From Euleptes europaea (Eukaryota > Chordata > Lepidosauria > Squamata > Sphaerodactylidae), in the NCBI RefSeq assembly GCF_029931775.1, contig NC_079324.1, positions 63,495,268 to 63,559,267 on the forward strand: 64,000 bases of DNA, read 5' to 3'. Of the stretch, positions 44,601-56,600 are shown one piece after another. The translations under genes and the position numbers were made by a program. Positions within the stretch are counted from its first letter, which is position 1, and the number at the start of each line of letters is the position of its first letter. The notes below the pieces were generated by a model that saw nothing but the letters and a program-made list of their open reading frames with translations, had not been told where the DNA came from and did no database searches.

Positions 44601-47600
44601 CGCGATCCTGCAGCCCAGAGCCGCACTCAAGGGGCCAAAGAGCCGCATGTGGCTCTCGAGCCAGTTTGCCTACCCCTGGGTTAAGCAGTGGCACGGATGC
44701 TGCCATGGCTGCTGGTGGTTGGACACTGGGTTTGCTTTGCAGTTTTTCTGTTCCAGATCTGTGTGTCATGGATCATCCATTTTTATTTTGGGACTCAGAT
44801 CAAAGAATGGGTCTGCAAGCTGATGAAGACCCTCCGGGACCCCTCCCTCCCCCTGCTGGAGCTGCAGGAGATCATGACGAGTATTTCTGGCCGAATCCCG
44901 CTGTCGGTGGAGAAGTCGATCCGGAAGGTGATGGCTCAGTACGCCAGCAACATCACCTCTGTGCTGTGCCAGTTTCCCAGCCAGCAGGTGAGGGTCACGC
45001 CGGGAGTGTTGTGCCGTTTTCCCCGGGCACTAGGAAAATACAGTGGGCACACAGCTGTAAGCAGTTCATCTTGTTTGAAAGAACGGCTAGCGTTCTTAAT
45101 CCCCAGCAATATCTAGCTGTCTTCAGCAGAAAAGAGAAAGTGTCCAGTAGCACCTTAAAGACTAACAACATTTCTAGCAGGGTGTGAGCTTTCGTGAGTC
45201 ACAGTTCACTCCTTCAGACAGCTGTCTTTTTGTCTGCGTCTCTGTTCTTTCTTCCTGGTCTTTCCTCTTCAAGATTGCCAGCGTCTTAGACAGCCACGCA
45301 GCCACCCTGCAGCGGAAATCTGATCGCGAAGTCTTCTTCATGAACACTCAGAGCATTGTGCAGCTGGTCCAAAGGTGAGTTTTGGGGAAGCCATTCCAGC
45401 AGCCCCTCCTATCCCAAGGCCCTGTGCCTTTTCTCTTTCATCCCCTGCCCCAACTGAACTTCCACTTCTTACTCACAAACTGTAATGTTCATCAGACGTT
45501 CATCAGATTGATCTTTTCCTCAGAAGTTAGAATGATTTTGACTGTTCTGTGACATCACAGCAGCTCAGCCAGCAGCTAGAAGGGGAGGAGTTGTAGGAAG
45601 GAAGCCTTTATCAGTCATAGCTGTCTAAAGGTGATGGGGATGACAGTCCTCCCTTGTCCCAGTGCTCTCACGCTGACCTAAATTGTACTTTGCCTCCTTG
45701 TCCTCCAGCTGCTTTTTAATGTTAAAGTACATGCCTAGACAGCTGATTGCAGATTCTCAACACAACATTTACTTTGGTCCAACCCCTTGCAAGATATTAT
45801 TTTTGTCAAAGACTAAAAGGTAGTTCAGCAAAGAGTTCACTGCCTGTGTTGGTGAGGGACTGTGGCTCAGTGGGAAATCATTTGCTTTCAATCACGGGCA
45901 TCTCCAGTTAAAGGAACCAGGCAAGTAGGTGATGTGAAAGACCTCCGCCTGAGACCCAGGAGAGCTTCTGCCAGTCTGAGTAGACAATACTGACCTTGAT
46001 GGACCAATGGTCTGATTCGGTATAAGGCAGCTTCATGTGTACATGTGTTGTTTATACCCATCCTGCTTGGTCAGCAAGTTGCGCTGGTATATTTATTGTA
46101 ACTATGGCAGATGTTAAAAGCGAGCCCTGAATGCGTCGGCATCGGCTGTCTGTTCCCTCATCAGATACCGCAGCGGCATCCGAGGCCACATGAAATCTGT
46201 AGTGTTAGATTTGCTGAGGCGATACCTACAGGTGGAGACTCAGTTCCAGCAAGGTAAAGGGTGGGTGTGTGTCTGTGCCATGCTCGGGGCTCTCCAACAG
46301 CTGTGGTAAAGGCTGTCTCTCAGTGAAGAGGGCTCCTTTTCTTTCCCTTTCGCAGCTCACTACGACAAATGTGTGATCAACCTGCGCGAGCAGTACATGC
46401 CCAACATGACCCCAGTCCTTGAGTGCATTTTCTCCCACGCCCAGGTGGCAAAGAAGAACCTCTTGGTGACCATGTTGATTGTGAGTCGAAACGGGAAGCA
46501 AGGATGATCACAGGAGTGGGGGGGGGGAATCTTTCAAATAAAAAGGCAGGGCTTCCTGTGGAGGAATGGACACTTCCTGGGAGAAAGCGGTCCTCCTCCT
46601 CTTGAGACCCTCCCTGTGGGTGGTTTCTTAGCAAGGAGCTTGTCCATTTCTAAACATCCAGAAATCATTTTTTTTCCCCAAAATGCTTTCACCCATCTAT
46701 TGCCAGAACTATTTCATTGAGTATCTTTTTATTTCTGGGCATGATTCACAGTGCTGCTTTTGACCTTTTAAAGCCCTGAAAGGTCCAGGCCCAGAATACC
46801 TTCAGGAGCATTTTCTATATGGACCCCCCCAATTTTTAAGCTCTTCCAATAAGGCCATGCTCAGGATTCAGTCTCCTATGCATCCAGGAGGAACATGGCC
46901 TTTTCGTTGGAGGCCTCTCTGCTGTGGAATCTACTTCCTGAATAGGCTTATCTGTCTGTCCTCGCTGGACTATTTGGGGAAGTATTTTCCTTTCCATTCT
47001 GCAGGGTATTTGAAACTGGAATGCCCTCTTTTAGAGCTTGACTGTCTTATGCTGTGTCTGATTTTATGAGATGTGTTCATGATGATGTTGAATGAGTTCT
47101 AGTGTTTTAATTGGAACGCCTTTGAAAATGTCGGTTAAAAAAGCAGGATAGAAAATGTTTGTGTGTGTGTGTTCCTAACGTTGTATACAGGACCACCTTT
47201 GTGGCAGAGACCCGACCCTGACTGATGAGCTGATGGCTATTCTTAATGAACTCACCCAGCTGGGCAAAACGGAGCACTCCAAAGTTGCCTTGAGGGCCAG
47301 GCAGGTCAGTCTGGTTTTGTGTGGCTGTTTTTAAATCAGGGACCATTCTGATGCAACTGGAATTGCTGCCCAAGCCCCGCGTCTGAGGCTGGCAGTACAG
47401 AAGCGCACAGAGAGCCAGCGTGGTGTAGTGGTTAAGAGCAGTGGTTTGGAGCGGTGGAGTCTGATCTGGAGAGCCGGGTTTGATTCCTCACTCCTCCACG
47501 TGAGTGGCAGAGGCTAATCTGGTGAACCGGGCTTGATTCCCCACTCCTCCACATGAAGCCAGCTGGGTGACCTTGAGCTAGTCACAGCCCCACCTACCTC

Positions 47601-50600
47601 ACGGGGTGTCTGTGTGGGGAGGGCAAGGGAAAGTGATTGTAAGCGGTTTGATTCTTCCTTAAGTGGTAGAGAAAGTCGGCATATAAAAAACCAACTCTTC
47701 TTCTCTTCTTCTCACTACTTGTTCCATGTGTCCTTGGGGGCTTTGGGCTGGCATTTCTCACAGCACTCCCTTTCCATGCCACATGTCAGGCTGCTTTTGA
47801 ATATGAGACTTCAAAGCAATTTATAACATTGTATGCAATATAAAATAGAATCATAGAGTTGGAAGGGACCACGAGGGCCATCAAGTCCAGCCCCCTGCAC
47901 AATGCAGGAAATTCACAACTACCTCCCCCCCCCACAACCCTAGTGACCAGAAGATGGCCAAGATGCCCTCCCTTTCATCATCTGCCTAAGGTAACAGAAT
48001 CAGCATTGCTGACAGATGGCCATCTAACCTTAAAAACCTCCAGGGAAGGAGAGCTTACCACCTCCCGAGGAAGCCTGTTCCACTGAGGAACCGCTCTAAC
48101 TGTTAGACAATTCTTCCTAATGTCTAGACGGAAACTCTTTTGATTTAATTTCAACCTGTTGGTTCTGGTCCGACCTTCTTGAGCAACAGAAAACAACTTG
48201 GCACCCTCCTCTATATGACAGCCCTTCAAGTACTTGAACATGGTTATCATATCCCCTCTCCGTCTTCTTCTCTTCAAGCTAAACATACCCAGCTCCTTCA
48301 ACCTTTCCTCATAGGACTTGGTCTCCAGACCCCTCATACATACATGCATTATTTGAAGTTTCTAGTCCTCATGGGTGAGAATTAGGCAAACCTCAGTTCC
48401 TCAGGATCAATGTTGTTGTAGGTTTGCGCATGGAAAACCAAAGTCCACTGCCATGCACCATCCTTCAAAATCTGGTGCATGGGAGACCCACGTTCAAATG
48501 TTGGGAAGCACACTAGGTAATGACTTTGGGTTATACCTCAGCATCTTACAGAAAGCATGTAGAAATTAATTTTTAATACTGTGTCAGCTGTTGCAGTGGC
48601 TTGTGTTTCTCTGCACCAGTTCTCCTTGGTGGTTAAGAAATGCCTGGGAAATGCCCGGGCTTTGATGGCTGAAGGTGGTGAACCTGCAGGGAGGAAGAGT
48701 CAGAAGTTTGAAGTCTCAGAGTGGGAGACATATGAGTTTCAGCACCTAGCACAAATCCTTGCCTTTCCACAGTAATTCCAGCCCCCAACCTGTGTAACTT
48801 GTTGGTCCTTAACCAACCAATTATTTAACTAAAACATTTTTTGCCACCTTTCTACCCAATCAGGGTCCACAAGTTGCAGAATTCTGATCACAGAATTTCC
48901 CCCCTCCTGGTTGCGGTGTCTTGGCTTACTGTGTCCCTCTCTCCCCAGGTACTGATTGCCTCTCACCTCCCTTCTTATGAACTGAGGCACAACCAGGTCG
49001 AGTCCATTTTCCTTTCGGCCATTGACATGTACGGACACCAGTTCTGCCCTGAAAACCTAAAGGTTGGCCTTGCTTACGACCACAGTAGCAATCTGATCTT
49101 GAAAAGCACGGTGGGGGGGGGGCGCTCAGTGACAGACCACCAGGCTCAGTCCCTGGCGTCTCTGGTTGCAAAGAACTTTGGGCAATTGGGTTGGCATAGA
49201 AATCTTTGTAATTCTTTTGTGTTCCTTCCTTCCTTTCAGAAATTGATCCTTTCAGAAACCACCATCTTTGATGTCCTGCCCGCTTTCTTCTACCACTCCA
49301 ACCAGGTGGTGCGCATGGCGGCCCTGGAGGTAAAGGAAGAATTGTGGGAGGTTTGCCTTTGATGATGATCCCTATTTCATGCCAAGTGCCAGGTCTCAAA
49401 GGCCAAGATGAGCTGCTGTTGGATTAGGGGTGAATGGACGAGCGCTTAAAGACTGTTCTGAGATAATCTCCACCCTGGAGAAATGTGCATGTGAAGCATT
49501 CATGATCAACAGTGACAGGTTCTGCGGGATTCAGACCTTGTCTGCAGGCTGAGGAGGCTGAGCTTTCAGGGGTGGGAATTGTGAAGTTAAAAGCTTTATT
49601 TCAGCCACACCAAGAGCTCAGCTGAAGTGCGGCTGCCGTACTCAGGTGATGATTGACTGGCCCCTGCCCCCCGTCTCTTGGGTCTGTGTAACTTCACCGC
49701 AGGCTCACTGGTGCCCGGTCTCTGCCTCGCGCCTCAGCTTTTCCTCTTGTGTGGCTGATCACAACTACTCCAAACAGGCCCTGAAATCACCCATGAACGT
49801 TTCATAGGAAAGATCTCACAGGCAAGACAGTGGATCCAGCCATTTATTATTTGTGAATCCTTTGTTCTTTTTCTCCCCTCCCACAAAATCCGTAGTGTTT
49901 TTTCATTCCACCGTAATTTTTCCAGTGAGAAAGAAGACGCTGTTGAATCGTGGTTACCTGTGGGGTCTTTTCCTTGCCAGGTGTACGTGAGGAGAGCCTA
50001 CATTGCCTACGAACTGAACAGCCTGCAGCATCGCCAGCTCATAGACGGCACCTGTGTGGTCGAGTTCCAGTTCATGTTGCCTTCCTCCCACCCAAACAGG
50101 TCAGCAGGAGGCAGCCGGAGCCAGGGATGGTGCTGCCCTTGGTCCCAGGACTTATTTGGGTTCTCTTCTACATGTGGGGAAGGAGCTTTGGTTCTGGATA
50201 AAACTGGAAAAGGATGTCTCTTTTAAAACCTCAGAATATAGCAGATGGGGCAGAGGGATGAGCCCAATAGTAGGGTGTATGGCCTGCATGCGGATGGTAC
50301 CAGGCTCAGTCTCCTCCGTCTCTGCCTGGAGTCTCTCTGCCTGGGAGACGGAGTCCCTGCCTGGAGATCCTGGAGATTCATCCCCAAACGGAGGAGGCCA
50401 TGCTGGTCTGGGTGGACCGTTGGTCTGGCTAAGTATAAGGCAGTTTCATTTCTTCATATATTTTTGCAGAGGCAGCAGCCCCGCCCTGAGCAGGTAGAGT
50501 CTCAGATTCTTTTCCTTCTACAGCATGAGCAACAATTGCTAAAAAAGTAAAATAATACTGCCATAAATGCCTGGTTGCCCCCCTCTTCCCAGTCTCCCTC

Positions 50601-53600
50601 CCCCAAGCGCTCTTCCTTCTCTCTAAATTTGCTAGGGAAATTCTGTGGCGTGTGTGTGTGTGTCAGGGAGGGGGCAAAACGGGGTCTCTTTTCCCAGACC
50701 ATTAACATAAGAAGAAAGAAGAAAACTGTGTGAACTGAGCTTCATAGCAGCGAAAGAAGTCTGAATGGAAACTGCCAGGTGTCAAGATGCTAACTGTGTC
50801 TTGAGAGTTTTGGAGGAACTGTTTTAATGCAGCACCGTCAGTTTGGAAGTCTGCAAGCCAAGGGGAATGAGGCCAGCCTGGGATTCCCTGGCTTGCCTCA
50901 TTTCAGCTCCTGCTGGAAATTGACTTGGCCTTCTCCAGGACCTCCACTGCATTATCCCTCCTGCTTACGCTGACGCTTGTAAGCCCCACCCACCCCATGA
51001 CTCTTTCTGCGTATAGTTACAACTTACAACTTTCTGTTCTCTGCATCGTTTAGCGCTTTTAATACAGATTAGTTTGAATTTGTAGTGTTTAACCTCCAGC
51101 ATGTTGAACAAAGCGATTGAGGGGGGCAGTGGTGAGGGGATTTTCTTGGCTCTCCTACATGTGGATGTGTGTGACGGGAACTCTCAACCTCAGGGATCGT
51201 AGCAAAGTGCCATTCCTTAGTTTGCAAATAATTCGCTCTGTCTTCAACGTTTGGGGTTGGCAAAGAATTAAAAGCCTGGTGAAATATTTGTAGATGCAGC
51301 GTGTGTTGCAGCAGCCATGCAGAGAAGATGCCGTGGCAGTGCCCACTCTGCGTGGTGAATATGGCAAGGAGACCTGCCCAGTGTCAGTGAGCTAGATGCA
51401 GCGGGCCTGTCAGAGGGGTCACATGATTCCTTTCCAGCCTGTCAGGAGAGGGAGAGCGGACACACCTCTTCTCCTTTCAGGCGCTTCCAATGATCAGCGG
51501 AAGGCAGCAGCACCTGCCCTGAAAGTGCGCTTTGAGAAACATGGACAGCAGGTGGACAGCAACAGAGTCCAAAATGGGCAGGGAGGGACTTCCCTTTTCC
51601 TGGTAGACAGGCACATTTCCTCTGGGGCATCTGGCCAAACAGTTTTTTCAGGCGTTTGAAATAATAGTAATACGTGATGATCTTGTTTATCAGAGGGTTG
51701 AAGCATGGGTTGAGTGCAGAGGCCACAAGCAGTGCCCCCCTCTTTCAAACTACCTTCAACCTTGCTAAAAGAGGACCGGTCCCAGGTGCTTCAGTGGCCC
51801 ACGGTAGAAGGATCCTTCGGAGCCTGATGGGACAGCCAGGTTAAGAGCCAGTGCAGTGGAGTGGCCAGAGTGCTGGACTTGAACACAGGACTGCCATTCT
51901 TTCTTAGCCTAACCTACCTCACATGGTTGTTGGATGGATAAAATGGCAGAAGGGCAAATGCACTGCTGAGCTCCTTGGAGGACAGGTGGGGTGAAACTGT
52001 GACTGATGGATCAGGTGCCTGAAGAAATGGGGATGGGGAAAAATGCTTCAGTCTGCCCTGAGTTCTGTTATTATTTATGCCTCATCTTAAGAGAATGGGC
52101 ATAACCGTTTGAGTTGTGATGCAGCCCAGTGGCTATGCGGCGTCTCATTTTTCTTCTTGATCTCTTTGCCATTTGCTTTGTTGGCAGAATGTCAGTGCCG
52201 GTCAGCATCTCGAACCCAGACTTGGCCCGGCACAGCACGGAACTGTTCATGGACAGTGGCTTCTCTCCCCTCTGCCAGAGGATGGGTGCCATGGTTGCTT
52301 TCGACAGATTTGAAGACTTTACCAGGTAGCTGAGCAAAGTTTCTGGAGGAGGGTGGTTGGATTCTGAATGTGGGAAATGTCTTGCTGTGAGGGCTTGCTA
52401 TTGGTTATCCAGAAGCAAAAAAGAGCTTTGTGAAGGAAGGCACGGTAGCTGCCTCAGGTGACAGATCTGGGACATAGGGGTAGATGGACAGAGGAGGCAC
52501 AGGGCACGATCCACCAGGAAGTTCTCCTGTTCAAGCCGCCCCACTTGAAGGAAGGGGAGTGGCAAAAGGAGTGCCCATGTTGATCCATGGGGAGGGTCAC
52601 CTGGATCTTCCACCTCACGCTCCAGCATGTGTTAAGTCGTCTCTCCCTCCCTTTCTTCTATGAATATATCTATTTCCAAACTGCACCACAGAGAATATGA
52701 TAGGAGGAACTGCAAAAGGGAACTAGGGACAGACCAAGGGGATTTCTGTTTCAAGCCTGTACGTTTAGAATTTGTTGCTGGAGAATTGGACCAGACCAGG
52801 GGTCCCCCCAGTACAATGCCTGTGGACACCGTGGTCCCCACCAACACCATTCCTGGCACTCGCCAAGTCTTTTTTAGGAAGTAGGCAGGGCAAGGTGGGG
52901 CTTTTGCCCAGTAAGACTTCTGATGGGCCATGGGGGATTTGATTGGCTGAGCAGATTTTTAAAAAGTTGTTTTGGCAGCATCTGCCACCACAGCGCATGG
53001 GTCTTCACCGTGTGACTGGCGGTAAGCCCTAGCAGCCATTTTGTGCTTGGCTCCACCTCCTGCGGCAGTCATTTTATGATGGCAATTTTATGGCTGTGCC
53101 CACCACCTTTGGTCAGAATTCCAAAGGTGCCCACAGGCTGAAACAGGTTAGGAACCCCTGGACTATAGAGGTAGCTCCCACATTAAAGTCTCTCATTTCT
53201 GCCTTGGTACATCCATTCCTTTTCCTCTTCTGTGCCAGAAACTTTGATGAAGTGATTTCCTGCTTTGCTGACCTCCCTTCGGAGAGCCCCTTGTTCAGCG
53301 AAGTGAGGGCCACGCTCTACGACGAAGACGACAGTAAGGTGCGAGGTGGTTGGCTGCCAGCTTCTCCCCGGGAACCCGTGTGCCCCCGGGATCACTAACC
53401 CTGCCATATTGTGAATTTTCAGAGCGTCCGAGAGGAGCCCATCCACATCCTGAACGTTGCTATTCGGTGGGCTGATCACTTTGAAGATGAGGAGTTGGTG
53501 CCGGTCTTCAGAGCCTTTGCCCAGTCTAAGGTTCACTGCTGCTTTCTTGGCATTTGTAGGCGGTGGGGGGGGGGGAATTAGAAGGCCTGTGGTTGGCCAT

Positions 53601-56600
53601 TGGCCTGACCTCAATTCCCACTGGGCACATCCTTCGTAAGAACTACATTGGCATCAAGGAGTGCTTTCATGCAACTGATAAGTTGGTTCCTGGCCCAGTC
53701 CAGTCCTGTGGTTTCCCAAGGTCAACGTGACAATAATAGGAAGGTGAACACAAATGTGGCAATGTTAAGGTTGGCTGCAGTTGGTGGTTCACACGCAATT
53801 CACGAGCCCTTCTTCACAACTTGTGTTGAACACACATGCCAGCAAATCGCATCCCATGCCAAGGAGATGTATAGTGCCTCAAAACAGCATATAAGCATTT
53901 AGGCATACACTATAATTCTGCACCTTGTGCCCCTACCCCCCCCCCCCAATTTTTTCACCAGTATTTTAAGCTCAGTTGCGATGCCAGTCTGTGGATTTGG
54001 TGGCAAGGCTTTGCTTTGGTGTTTTGAGAGCCGTGATGATGCTATTAAAGCCATCTTCAAGAGTCTAAAAATGTTCTGTCTGGCTTCACCCTCAGTTTGG
54101 GAAACACAACACAAAATCACGCCCACATTTATCGTGTTCAACTGTGCTTTCAATACAGAAGTTCTTTAAAAGATTGTATTTTTTTTTGTCCTAGGAATCA
54201 TGCCTAGGACAATGAGAGCTTTTTCTTGGGCTCCTTAAAACATTTTTGTTTTTGTCTCACATTCTTTCTTTTTCTACAGAACAACATCCTTGTTGACTAT
54301 GGACTCAGAAGAATCACATTTCTGATAACCCAGCAGGTTTGTAAGGGTACAGTGATTTTATTTAGTTATTTAAGATATTTTTATGTAGCGTCTTTGGAGT
54401 CCTGCTACAAATAAAACAACACCATAATATTAAAAACAAGCCCTTAAAGACAAGTCATTGAACATAAACAGCATAAAACTATCCTTAAACAGAAGCCAGC
54501 CATGAAAAATCTGGTAACATAAAACCAGCCTGACCTGGATGGCCCAGGCTAGCCCAGTCTCATCAGATCTTAGAAGCATGGCAGAGTCAGTCCTGGTTAG
54601 TACATGGATGGGAGACCACCATGGAAGTTCAAGGTCGCTATTCAGAGGCAGGCAATGGCAAATCACCTCTGAATGTCTGCTGCCTTGAAAACCCCATGGG
54701 TGGGCTGGATAGTGTGGGAGGAGATGGTCCTTCAGGTACCTCGGAGCCTTAAGAACCAGCACATTGAATTCTGCCCAGAAACAGATGGGTCACCACTGTA
54801 GCTCTTTCAGCACAGGGATGACACAGTCCCTGTAACCAACCCCTATCAGAAGCCTGGTTGCTGCCAGTTGACGTTTCCAGACCATTTTCAAAGGCAGCCT
54901 CACATGGAGCGCTTTAACTTGGATGTGATCATCACATGGATCACTGTGGCCAGTTCACATGCTGAAAGCCCCCTGGTTCAGTGCTTTGCATCTCTTGTTA
55001 AAACATCTCAGGTAGCAACTGTTGAGAGCAACTTTTCTGTGCTGAAAATCTGCAGCTGGTCACAATACATCATACAAGGAGGGCTTGTAGCTCAGTGGTT
55101 AAAGCACATGCTTTGCACACAGAGGGTCCCGGGTTCAATCCCTTCCATTTTTACAGAGAGTGAGTGAGTTGGAAAACATCTGCACGTCACAGGAGGCAAT
55201 ACTGAACTGGGTGGACCAGTGGTTCTGACTTAGTACAAGGCAGATTCATATATTATTATGTTTTCTAATGTGTTTATAACCTTTATAACTTTTCCTTTTC
55301 GCTGCAGAGGGAATTCCCAAAGTTTTTCACTTTCCGAGCACGAGACGAGGTAAGGCTCCGCTGGTGTCTTTGGCTGTATCGTTCTTGAATTGCCCCCCTA
55401 AATTTCCTCTCGACGTAGGATAGCCACTATTCTAGTCAGTTTTTGCGCTGCTCTCTCGGCATCCTTGCAGTTTGCTGAAGACCGCATCTATCGCCACTTG
55501 GAACCAGCTCTGGCGTTCCAGCTGGAGTTGAGCCGGATGCGCAACTTCGATCTCACCGCAGTGCCATGCGCCAACCACAAGATGCACCTCTACCTTGGTG
55601 CTGCAAAAGTGCAGGAAGGCAAAGAAGTGACTGACTACAGATTTTTCATCCGTGCCATAGTCAGGCACTCAGACCTCATTACAAAGGTAATTGATTGGGG
55701 GGAGGCAGGGGGGGAGTTCTGTCCATTCACCCAAACTCTGTTGCCTGTTTCTTAAGTGAACTTAAACAGATCTGAAGGACACCAGTTAGTAGTTCGGTGC
55801 CACTAATCCTAGTTAGCTGTGATTTGTCTCCTGGGACCTGCAGGGGGAGGGGCTGTGGCTCAGTGGTAGAGCATCTGCCTGGCTTGCAGAAGGTCCCAAG
55901 TTCAGTCCCCAGCATCCCAGTTAAAAGGACTAGGCAGTAGATGATGGGAAAGACCTTTTTCTGCCTGAGACCCTGGAGAGCCGCTGCCAGTCTGAGTAGA
56001 CAATACTGACTATGATGGACTGAAGGTCTGATTCAATATAAGGCAGCTTCATATTGGGGAGGGGCTGTGGCTCAGTGGTAGAGCACCTGCTTGGCATTCA
56101 GAAGGTCCCAGGTTCAATCCCCGGCATCTCCAGTTAAAGGAACTAGGCAGCTAGGTGATGTGAAAGACCTCTGCCTGAGACCCTGGAGAGCCGCTGCCGG
56201 TCTGAGTAGACAATACTGACTTTGATGGACCAAAGGTCTGTTTCAGTATAAATCAGCTTCATATGTTCATATATGCATGTTCATACATGGGCCTCATGTG
56301 GAAGACTGTCCAAACCCAAAATCTTTCCTTCCCAGTCTCAAAGCTGGAACTCCTTAATGCAAGGAATCCACTTAGCTCAGCATCCTGTCTCCCACAGTGG
56401 CCAACCAGAGCCTCCCACCCAAGCCCAGAAGCTGGACAAGACAATAGCCCCGCCCCACTGCTGCCCTTTAGCCAATGGCATGCAGTGGACCCTTGAGTGT
56501 GGAGGCTCCGCTCACCCTAACTAAACGGCTGGTGCTTTCTCTGCCTTCCATGCTCTCGTTCCCCACGTGGACCAGGAAGCCTCCTTTGAATACCTGCAGA

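Noticed and set aside
43937-44823. Several 150-230-codon open frames on both strands
   Set aside because: All lie in the GC-rich cargo of the hAT-type element, where stops are rare. None resembles a known protein. Only the short exon-like piece ending at 44297 is kept as a hypothesis.
55081-55143. Functional tRNA-Ala gene
   Set aside because: Head and B box are tRNA-like, but the folded arms are not complementary throughout and SINE body sequence follows.
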